Positions 1 through 5,062 of a stretch of 7,820 nt of DNA are shown here, in pieces; position 1 is the stretch's first letter; each line of letters starts with the position of its first letter. Both the position numbers and the translations under genes were made by a program. Source of the stretch: Bacteroidales bacterium (GTDB lineage: Bacteria > Bacteroidota > Bacteroidia > Bacteroidales > UBA1715); assembly GCA_031262005.1 (NCBI GenBank), contig JAISIO010000087.1, positions 1-7,820 on the forward strand, in the 5' to 3' direction. A model generated the notes under the pieces. It ran no database searches. It was not told the origin of the DNA and worked only from the letters and a program-made list of their open reading frames with translations.

Positions 1-49
1 TAATTTTCTCATGATTTTTTTGTTTTAAGTTTATTAAATATTTATCTCG

Positions 50-57
50 CAAAAGTA
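50..57 (-). promoter_or_regulatory. Candidate promoter (-7 element) for a gene left of the window
   Basis: The minus strand reads TACTTTTG, a perfect TAnnTTTG match, followed by C. A TTG at 84-82 lies upstream with a 24-bp spacer, longer than the usual 19-21 bp. It sits in the 123-bp AT-rich stretch after the transferase gene, which otherwise holds no gene and no GC-rich terminator hairpin. It would drive a minus-strand gene whose start is outside the window. Confidence 0.45.
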
Positions 58-123
58 TATTTTTTTATTGATATTCGGTTGCAAAAACTTAAAAAATATC
101 GTTCTAAGTTTGCCGCCACCACG

Positions 124-732
124 TTATATCCATACCAAATAAAAATCAGGATTTTGCAAATAGAATAATTCGTGCAAACCTGTCATAGTGTTACTTTTTA
201 TTTCTGCCGAAATGCACCCTTTTTCACTATTCCCGTCAATGGAATGTATATGGAAATACCTACGCAAATCGGAACCTGCATTGCTATATTTAAACAACGC
301 TTCCTTGGCACACCATACAAGCGTTTGTTGCTCTATCGTTGTAAATTGCTGTAGTTCTGCATCGGTCATAAATCGTGGTGCAAGCTGCGCTATTTTTGGT
401 CGAAATTCTTCTATATCAATGCCAACCTGTGCTTGAGAATTCAGAATAATTGCGCAATAATGCTTTGAATGACTAATACTTATATTGTAGTTTCGTAAAT
501 ACGGTTTTCCCTCGGCAGTGTAACGAATGTGCTCGTAGCTACTGCCCAAGAGTGCATATAATAGAGTGCGTGTAGCAGCAAATTCCTGTTGTCGTTTTCC
601 CACAAGCGTTTGAAATCGTTTTTGTTCGTCATCGGTTAAAATCAGTTCTACTTGCGAGCAATCAACATCGGCAAACGAACACACTACAACTCGACATACA
701 TCTGTTTCTAAATCTATTCTTGCCGTTTGCAT
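124..732 (-). CDS. 4'-phosphopantetheinyl transferase superfamily protein (Sfp-like)
   Basis: The enzyme transfers the phosphopantetheine arm of coenzyme A to a serine of carrier proteins (acyl carrier, peptidyl or polyketide type). The 202-residue protein has the Sfp-type two-lobed layout: KRQQEFAATR at 46-55, ISISHS at 84-89, the magnesium-binding VGIDIEEF at 103-110 (D106, E108), and WCAKEALFKY at 140-149 with the W-x(2)-KE-x(3)-K signature. I choose ATG 732 as start. The frame is open upstream for 23 codons to a TTG at 801, but this would overlap pepD and translate the heptanucleotide repeat. No biosynthetic gene cluster is visible nearby, so its carrier protein cannot be named; it could serve the fatty-acid ACP or a secondary pathway. 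It follows pepD by 35 bp and is likely in the same transcript. Confidence 0.92.
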   Translation of the reverse strand: MQTARIDLETDVCRVVVCSFADVDCSQVELILTDDEQKRFQTLVGKRQQEFAATRTLLYALLGSSYEHIRYTAEGKPYLRNYNISISHSKHYCAIILNSQAQVGIDIEEFRPKIAQLAPRFMTDAELQQFTTIEQQTLVWCAKEALFKYSNAGSDLRRYFHIHSIDGNSEKGCISAEIKSNTMTGLHELFYLQNPDFYLVWI

Positions 733-740
733 TTTCAATT

Positions 741-768
741 TCCTATCTCCTATTTCCTGACTCCTATT
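741..768. repeat. Four tandem heptanucleotides between pepD and the transferase gene
   Basis: The + strand reads TCCTATC, TCCTATT, TCCTGAC, TCCTATT in four consecutive 7-bp units, equal to two 14-bp copies with 12 of 14 matches. On the coding strand the units are purine-rich (GATAGGA type). The array fills most of the 35-bp gap after the pepD stop and ends 8 bp before the transferase ATG. Its AGGA cores could mimic a ribosome binding site, though Bacteroidota depend little on such sites. A dispersed genomic repeat is an alternative. Confidence 0.8.
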
Positions 769-2225
769 TATTTCTTGGGAGATAGTTTCAAAATCTCGCA
801 AACAGCATTAAAAAATCGCTCCACCGAAGCAATTTCGACCTCCTCATCAGGAGAGTGAGGATTGTTTATGCGAGGACCAATTGACACAAATTCCATATCA
901 GGAAAAATTTCCCCTAAAATACCACATTCCAAACCTGCATGCACAACGCACAATTGAGGAGTTTGGTTGTAAATTATTTGCAGTGCCTGTGTCGTAATTT
1001 CCAATAATTCGGAGTTCCACACCGGTTGCCATGCAGGATAATCGGTATCGAATATGGCTGTGCCACCATACAGTTCAGCAAGTTGCTGCATACACCGAGC
1101 CAATGTTTGTTTTTCATCATTATCGGAGCTACGGAGCAAACACTGAATTTCAATAGCGGCACCTTGTGTTGCAATAATTGAAATATTATTTGAAGTGCGC
1201 ACCATTGCTGCTGTTTGCTGTTCTACACTTATTACGCCTTGCGGCAATTGTGTAAGAAATTGCACAATTTGCAACATTCGTGTTGGTTCTATTGCAGTTT
1301 CAGGTAACTCAATGTGCTCACACTGCAATGAAAGAATTGGGTCTGTTTCGGCATATATATTTTTTAAAACTACTGCCATTTCACTTACGAAATTTTCAAA
1401 TTGCTCGGTTCGTTCCTGTGGAATTGTCACACAAATTTCTGCCTCTCGAGGAATTGCGTTACGCATAGTTCCACCACTGATACAAGAAATATGAGCATTA
1501 AATTTTTGCACAGCTTTGAGAGCAATGTCAGTAATAAGCGCATTGGCGTGTGCTCTATTTTCATAAATTTCAAAACCTGAATGTCCTCCACTTAGTCGTG
1601 AAATTTTCACTTTAAATGCTGTAAAATTATCGGGAACGGGTGTTTCGGTATATAAAAATTTAAAATTTGCATTCAAGCCTCCTGCACAACCAAGCGTAAT
1701 TTCATTTTCAATTTCGCTATCGGTATTCACCATGAATCTACCTGTCAAAAAATCGGGTGCAGTGTTTTCCGCACCTGTCATACCCGTTTCTTCATCAACG
1801 GTAAAAAACGCTTCAATAGTTCCGTGTTCAATGTTTGTTGCTTCCAAAATGGCTAAAATAACCGCTATGCCTATACCATTATCGGCACCAAGAGTAGTAT
1901 TGGTAGCCTTTACGAAGTTACCCACTATGCGAGGTTGAATAGCATCGCACAAAAAATCATGTTCGGTATCGGCATTTTTTTGCGGCACCATATCCACGTG
2001 TGCCTGCAAAATAATCGTTTTGCGGTTTTCCATACCAGCGGTTGCCGGTTTGGTAATCACAATATTACCCACCGCATCGCTTTTGTATGCCAATTTATGA
2101 TTTTTGGCAAACTGGATAATGTGTTCGCACAGAGCTTGTTCATGTTTCGACGGATGGGGTATACAACAAATATCCTCAAAATGTTTCCATACATTTTGAG
2201 GATTAAGATTTTGAAGAGTTTGCAT
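768..2225 (-). CDS. pepD: Aminoacyl-histidine dipeptidase (Xaa-His dipeptidase, peptidase M20C)
   Basis: This cytosolic di-zinc dipeptidase hydrolyses Xaa-His dipeptides such as carnosine-like substrates. Its 485 residues match the family. The catalytic and metal residues are all visible: H76 and D78 in AHVDM, D115 in TLGADNGIG, E145-E146 in VDEETGMTGA, D169 in NTDSE, and H457 in NPHSPDE. D78 and E145 are the expected catalytic pair and the others bind metal. Family signatures GGHSG in the lid region and HAGLECG (429-435) confirm the PepD branch over other M20 peptidases. The start ATG at 2225 gives the normal N-terminus (LNPQNVWKHFEDICCIPHPS). The gene is 98 bp downstream of the Crp/Fnr regulator and 35 bp upstream of the phosphopantetheinyl transferase start, so the last two are probably co-transcribed. 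The product salvages histidine from peptides, though its position near his genes may be accidental. Confidence 0.97.
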   Translation of the reverse strand: MQTLQNLNPQNVWKHFEDICCIPHPSKHEQALCEHIIQFAKNHKLAYKSDAVGNIVITKPATAGMENRKTIILQAHVDMVPQKNADTEHDFLCDAIQPRIVGNFVKATNTTLGADNGIGIAVILAILEATNIEHGTIEAFFTVDEETGMTGAENTAPDFLTGRFMVNTDSEIENEITLGCAGGLNANFKFLYTETPVPDNFTAFKVKISRLSGGHSGFEIYENRAHANALITDIALKAVQKFNAHISCISGGTMRNAIPREAEICVTIPQERTEQFENFVSEMAVVLKNIYAETDPILSLQCEHIELPETAIEPTRMLQIVQFLTQLPQGVISVEQQTAAMVRTSNNISIIATQGAAIEIQCLLRSSDNDEKQTLARCMQQLAELYGGTAIFDTDYPAWQPVWNSELLEITTQALQIIYNQTPQLCVVHAGLECGILGEIFPDMEFVSIGPRINNPHSPDEEVEIASVERFFNAVCEILKLSPKK

Positions 2226-2298
2226 TGCAATTCAAGAATATAGAGATTTGATCATAAAGCAGTTCAATTTCAAGTATTTTTATTAAACCATCACATTT

Positions 2299-2310
2299 TC
2301 AAACCTTTGA
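2299..2310. promoter_or_regulatory. Short palindrome in the crp/fnr-pepD gap
   Basis: TCAAA-CC-TTTGA is a perfect inverted repeat with 5-bp arms and a 2-bp centre. It lies 13 bp after the regulator's stop and 74 bp before the pepD ATG. It could be an operator for pepD or a weak hairpin after the regulator gene. No T-run follows it in the direction of transcription and no GC-rich stem is present, so a terminator is doubtful. No promoter for pepD with good consensus was found in this 98-bp gap. Confidence 0.25.
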
Positions 2311-2323
2311 TTAGTAAATACGT

Positions 2324-3004
2324 TTAACCGATTTGGCTTAATTTAATAAGAAGGTTTTCTTTCAATATGGTTATAATTTTACCTTCTAATTCAATGATTC
2401 CATCGTGATTTAACTCTGAAAGCAAACGAATGGCACTTTCAGTAGAAATACCAGCATACTCACCCATTTCTTTGCGAGTAATACCTAAGTTAATAATATT
2501 ACTGAGAGCCACTTCTTTGCTCAAATACAACAAAGCATCGGCAAAACGACCATGTAATTGTTTGTTACCCAAACTGGTTATTTTTTTGAAATAATGTTTT
2601 TTGTTCAAGGTTAACTGCTTCACAATTCCGTTGGAAAACACCGAGTTTGCGGTAATGAGTTCCATAAATGCCGTTTTATCTATAAGCATTACTTTAGAAT
2701 CTTTTACGGCAGCCACACTCAACAAAAAGTTTTCATCGTAGATGCTTGCCAATTCAATCCAATTAGTTGGCGTGATGAACGAGATGATAAGATTTTTATC
2801 ATTTGAACTTTCAAGATAGGTTTTTACCAATCCTTCGGTAATTAACATTATGTGATTGGCAAACGCTCCTTGTTTACAGATTGCCTCGCCTTTTTTGTAT
2901 TGTAAAACAGTTGATTTTTGACAAAGCAGTTCCTTTTCCTCGGGAGTAAGCGTCTCAAAATGTTCACTTGTAGCAACTATTTCTTCTGTAGAGTACTTTT
3001 GCAT
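2324..3004 (-). CDS. Crp/Fnr-family transcriptional regulator
   Basis: The protein has 226 residues, the usual size for the family. A cyclic-nucleotide-binding-like beta-barrel covers about 15-120 (KKGEAICKQGAFANHIMLITEGLVKTY is typical), a long dimerisation helix covers about 122-145, and a C-terminal winged helix-turn-helix covers about 150-215. The recognition segment ITRKEMGEYAGISTESAIRLL (175-195) keeps the E and R that contact DNA in this family. Only two cysteines are present (C28, C43), so there is no Fnr-type four-cysteine iron-sulfur cluster; the effector cannot be told. I place the start at ATG 3004. The frame continues 10 codons upstream to a TTG, but that codon lies in the promoter element. 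An inverted repeat upstream suggests possible autoregulation. pepD follows after 98 bp and could be a target or merely a neighbour. Confidence 0.93.
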   Translation of the reverse strand: MQKYSTEEIVATSEHFETLTPEEKELLCQKSTVLQYKKGEAICKQGAFANHIMLITEGLVKTYLESSNDKNLIISFITPTNWIELASIYDENFLLSVAAVKDSKVMLIDKTAFMELITANSVFSNGIVKQLTLNKKHYFKKITSLGNKQLHGRFADALLYLSKEVALSNIINLGITRKEMGEYAGISTESAIRLLSELNHDGIIELEGKIITILKENLLIKLSQIG

Positions 3005-3031
3005 AATGGTTAAAATTTGTTTATGTTTCTG

Positions 3032-3039
3032 CAAGTATA
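3032..3039 (-). promoter_or_regulatory. Candidate -7 element of the Crp/Fnr regulator gene
   Basis: The minus strand reads TATACTTG, seven of eight positions of TAnnTTTG, 27 bp before the ATG at 3004. No clear -33 TTG is found at the usual spacing. It lies in the 75-bp gap after hisIE and inside the inverted repeat region, so transcription of the regulator probably starts here. The TTG that extends the reading frame upstream lies within this element. Confidence 0.5.
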
Positions 3040-3054
3040 AAAAAAATTTTATAC
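3035..3054. promoter_or_regulatory. Perfect AT-rich inverted repeat, candidate operator of the Crp/Fnr gene
   Basis: The arms GTATAAAA (3035-3042) and TTTTATAC (3047-3054) are perfect reverse complements separated by AAAA. The element overlaps the candidate -7 box of the crp/fnr gene and lies between hisIE and that gene. A two-fold symmetric site over the promoter would suit a dimeric regulator, possibly the gene's own product. It does not match the classical FNR (TTGAT-N4-ATCAA) or CRP (TGTGA-N6-TCACA) sites. There is no GC-rich stem, so an intrinsic terminator is unlikely. Confidence 0.45.
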
Positions 3055-3079
3055 AGTACCATAAAAAAACTTTAATTTA

Positions 3080-3676
3080 TTACTTATGTCGTTTTTCAAG
3101 CACTGCTACCACATCGCTCAGGGCATAGCCTTTTTGTGTTAATAATACCAAATAATGATACATTAAATCGGCAGCTTCGCCCAAAAACAATTCTTCATTA
3201 TCATCTTTGGCTTCTATTACCAATTCCACTGCCTCCTCGCCTACTTTTTGCGCAATTTTATTGACACCTTTGTCAAACAATTTATTGGTATATGAACCCG
3301 CAACCGGACTTTGTTTACGGGCTTGAATCACACGTTCCAACTGGAGCAAAAAATCCGTTGCATTATCATTTTTTTCTTCAAAGCAAGTATCGTTACCCGT
3401 GTGGCAGGTTGGTCCATCGGGACGAACTTTTATAAGAAGCGTATCGTTATCGCAGTCGGTGTGGATAGAAACTACGTGTAAAAAGTTACCCGATGTTTCA
3501 CCTTTTGTCCACAACGTTTGGCGTGTGCGGCTGTAAAACGTAACTTTTTTCGTTTGCTCGGTTTTTTCCACTGCTTCTTGGTTCATAAAACCAAGCATAA
3601 GCACTTTTTGCGTGTGTGCATCTTGTATAATTGCAGGAATTAATCCGTCGGGGGATTTTGTGAAATTTATATTCAT
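3080..3676 (-). CDS. hisIE: HisIE, bifunctional phosphoribosyl-AMP cyclohydrolase / phosphoribosyl-ATP pyrophosphatase
   Basis: This cytoplasmic fusion enzyme catalyses steps two and three of histidine synthesis: the HisE part hydrolyses phosphoribosyl-ATP to phosphoribosyl-AMP, and the HisI part opens the purine ring. The HisI domain covers about 1-105. Its signature FYSRTRQTLWTKGETSGN is at 47-64, the metal-binding DCDND at 74-78, and further metal ligands at C91 (CHTG) and C98. The HisE domain covers about 110-198 and shows KVGEEAVELVIEA at 144-156 and EAADLMYHYLVLL at 167-179, with the acidic residues that bind Mg. The length of 198 residues is standard for the fusion, and both halves look intact. 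It would normally follow hisF directly; here a toxin-antitoxin-like pair stands between them. It may be expressed by read-through from hisF or from the module's promoter. Confidence 0.97.
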   Translation of the reverse strand: MNINFTKSPDGLIPAIIQDAHTQKVLMLGFMNQEAVEKTEQTKKVTFYSRTRQTLWTKGETSGNFLHVVSIHTDCDNDTLLIKVRPDGPTCHTGNDTCFEEKNDNATDFLLQLERVIQARKQSPVAGSYTNKLFDKGVNKIAQKVGEEAVELVIEAKDDNEELFLGEAADLMYHYLVLLTQKGYALSDVVAVLEKRHK

Positions 3677-3690
3677 TTGATTTGTAAAAT

Positions 3691-4065
3691 TTATTGTTCT
3701 TTTAAACTTTGTTTTATAATTTTTGTTTGCTGTTGAGGGCTTTGTGATGTACTTATGATATTTATTACGGTAACCACATTGTTCTGTACAGAATATACCG
3801 CAATAAACGGATATTTTTTAAATATAATATTTCGATATGTAATGTTTTTTGTACTTGTAATATTAGAATTTTTAGGATTAGCATTAGGCATCGTATAAAG
3901 CATCAAAATGCGATTATATATTTCGTTTAGAAATTGTACGCCGACTACCGTACCAAAATGTTCCATTGTATATGGTAAAACTTCTTTCGAGAGAGTGTTT
4001 TTAAAAGCACGTTTGATTTTCAGTTGTACCGGAGATCCAATATTTACAAGTTGTTTTGTAGCCAT
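3691..4065 (-). CDS. RelE/ParE-family toxin-like protein
   Basis: The protein has 124 residues. From about residue 29 it follows the RelE/ParE layout: an Y-x(4)-FG helix (YTMEHFGTVVG), a helix with F-L-N-E-I-Y-N-R-I and L-x(3)-P (about 45-60), then YRNIIFKKYPFIAVYSVQNNVVTVINII (77-104), which are the central beta strands with the conserved Y-R. RelE members cleave mRNA at the ribosome and ParE members poison gyrase; which applies here cannot be told. The usual basic residues after the last strand are replaced by STSQSP, so activity is uncertain. It is longer than typical members (about 95-100 residues), with a basic N-terminal lead of some 25 residues and a Q/K-rich tail. The start at 4065 overlaps the upstream antitoxin-like gene by 22 bp, and hisIE begins 14 bp after its stop. 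Confidence 0.75.
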   Translation of the reverse strand: MATKQLVNIGSPVQLKIKRAFKNTLSKEVLPYTMEHFGTVVGVQFLNEIYNRILMLYTMPNANPKNSNITSTKNITYRNIIFKKYPFIAVYSVQNNVVTVINIISTSQSPQQQTKIIKQSLKEQ

Positions 4066-4244
4066 TCGTGCATTTCACCTTGAAATTGTTCAAACGTCAT
4101 AGATTCGCTTTTTTCCGCTTCTCGTATCATTGCGCAAAATTCCTCTTGCGTTGCAGGCACACCGTCAGCAGATGGTAGTCCCCATTGTATGACACGTCCG
4201 ACTTTTGCGGTTGTGTTTGACGGTACTTTTGTTATGGTTGCCAT
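4044..4244 (-). CDS. Putative antitoxin (66 aa) of a type II toxin-antitoxin pair
   Basis: This small hydrophilic protein has an N-terminal basic/threonine-rich stretch (about 1-18), a WGLPSADGVPA segment (about 21-31) and a C-terminal part rich in acidic residues, EEFCAMIREAEKSESMTFEQF followed by a final EWLQ. The C-terminal half has the look of the helical, toxin-wrapping segment of antitoxins paired with RelE/ParE toxins in Bacteroidota. No recognisable DNA-binding domain is obvious in the N-terminal part, so I cannot assign a named antitoxin family. The identification rests on size, charge and position: it immediately precedes and overlaps by 22 bp a RelE/ParE-like gene in another frame, and has a perfect -7 element upstream. 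The start ATG at 4244 is the only sensible one. Confidence 0.6.
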   Translation of the reverse strand: MATITKVPSNTTAKVGRVIQWGLPSADGVPATQEEFCAMIREAEKSESMTFEQFQGEMHEWLQNNL

Positions 4245-4265
4245 GATAATTAGTTTTTTTCAATG

Positions 4266-4273
4266 CAAATATA
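4266..4273 (-). promoter_or_regulatory. Candidate Bacteroidota -7 element for the toxin-antitoxin pair
   Basis: On the minus strand this is TATATTTG, a perfect match to the Bacteroidota -7 consensus TAnnTTTG, followed by CA as is common in this phylum. It lies 22 bp before the ATG at 4244, giving a short leader. No well-spaced -33 TTG is evident; the nearest TTG is only 10 bp away. The location in the 65-bp gap after hisF suggests that the small gene pair has its own promoter. Confidence 0.6.
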
Positions 4274-4285
4274 TACCATTTTTCA

Positions 4286-4296
4286 ATACTTAGTAT
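4286..4296. promoter_or_regulatory. Small palindrome upstream of the toxin-antitoxin promoter
   Basis: ATACT-T-AGTAT is a perfect inverted repeat with 5-bp arms and a 1-bp centre. It lies 12 bp upstream of the -7 element at 4266-4273, between hisF and the putative antitoxin gene. Toxin-antitoxin operons are commonly repressed by their antitoxin binding palindromes at the promoter, so this is a candidate operator. The arms are short and AT-rich, so chance is quite possible. Confidence 0.3.
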
Positions 4297-4309
4297 CCGA
4301 ACATGGCTA

Positions 4310-5062
4310 CTATCGTATAGGAATGTTCTGTTCTCGCAAATAGTGTTTCAGGTCGGAAATTGCAATTTCTTTGAAATGGAAAATACTTGCTGCCAAAGCT
4401 GCATCAGCTTTTCCGGTTTCAAACACTTCTTTAAAGTCTTCCATTCTGCCTGCTCCACCCGATGCTATTACCGGAATATTGATCGCTTCGGAAATACTTC
4501 GTGTAATGTCGCAAGCAAAACCGGTTTTTACTCCATCGTGGTCCATCGAAGTTAGCAAAATTTCGCCTGCGCCCAAATTATACACTTCTTTTGCCCAGTC
4601 TAAGGTGAGTATATCGGTTGGTTTTTTACCGCCGTGCGTATGCACTTTATCTTTATCGTTGTACGATTTGGTGTCAATGGCTACCACCACACATTGTGAA
4701 CCGAATTCTTTTGCCAAATCGGTAATCAACTGCGGGTTGTATACTGCAGCCGAATTGATGCTGATTTTATCGGCTCCGGCGGCAAGTAATGCGGCTACTT
4801 CAGCTATTGATTTTATACCACCGCCCACCGTAAAGGGAATGTCGATGTGTTGAGCTATTTTTCTGACCAATTCCACAAACGTATCGCGCTCTTCGAGTGT
4901 GGCAGTAATGTCCAAAAAAGTCAATTCGTCGGCACCTTGCGCAGCATAGAGCGCACCCAATTCTACGGGGTCGCCGGCATCACGCAAACTTTCAAAATTT
5001 ATGCCTTTTACCGTTCTGCCGTCTTTTATATCAAGACAAGGAATTATTCGTTTTGCTAACAT
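4310..5062 (-). CDS. hisF: HisF, imidazole glycerol phosphate synthase cyclase subunit
   Basis: HisF forms the cyclase half of imidazole glycerol phosphate synthase. It uses ammonia supplied by the glutaminase HisH to convert PRFAR to imidazole glycerol phosphate and AICAR in the cytoplasm, step five of histidine synthesis. The 250-residue (beta/alpha)8 barrel has the normal length. The two catalytic aspartates are present: D11 in PCLDIKDG and D130 in VVVAIDTK. Phosphate-binding loops are visible as FTVGGGI (about 77-83) and IASGGAG near the C-terminal side. The start MLAKRIIPCLDI is the family's standard one, so the 32-bp overlap with the end of gldG is real. The gene lies in the gldG transcription unit with no room for a promoter directly upstream except inside gldG. 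Other his genes (hisH, hisA) are not in the window. Confidence 0.98.
   Translation of the reverse strand: MLAKRIIPCLDIKDGRTVKGINFESLRDAGDPVELGALYAAQGADELTFLDITATLEERDTFVELVRKIAQHIDIPFTVGGGIKSIAEVAALLAAGADKISINSAAVYNPQLITDLAKEFGSQCVVVAIDTKSYNDKDKVHTHGGKKPTDILTLDWAKEVYNLGAGEILLTSMDHDGVKTGFACDITRSISEAINIPVIASGGAGRMEDFKEVFETGKADAALAASIFHFKEIAISDLKHYLREQNIPIR

Noticed and set aside
105..112. A + strand TAAGTTTG matching the -7 consensus just after the transferase stop
   Set aside because: It would drive antisense transcription into the transferase gene, has no + strand gene downstream and has a TTG only at a 23-bp spacing. A chance match in AT-rich DNA is the simpler reading.
1195..1494. A 99-codon + strand open frame inside pepD
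   Set aside because: It lies entirely antisense to a well-supported peptidase with conserved motifs, has no recognisable domain and reads as a cysteine-rich shadow translation.
2233..2240. TATTCTTG on the minus strand as a pepD promoter
   Set aside because: It is one mismatch from consensus but only 7 bp before the pepD ATG, so transcription would start almost at the start codon. No -33 element at proper spacing was found.
3035..3060. Intrinsic terminator after hisIE
   Set aside because: The symmetric element has no GC pairs beyond one per arm and is better explained as a promoter-associated inverted repeat. No GC-rich stem followed by a T-run was seen.
4371..4853. A 160-codon + strand open frame inside hisF
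   Set aside because: It is fully antisense to hisF, whose catalytic motifs are intact. It shows no family motif and no promoter.
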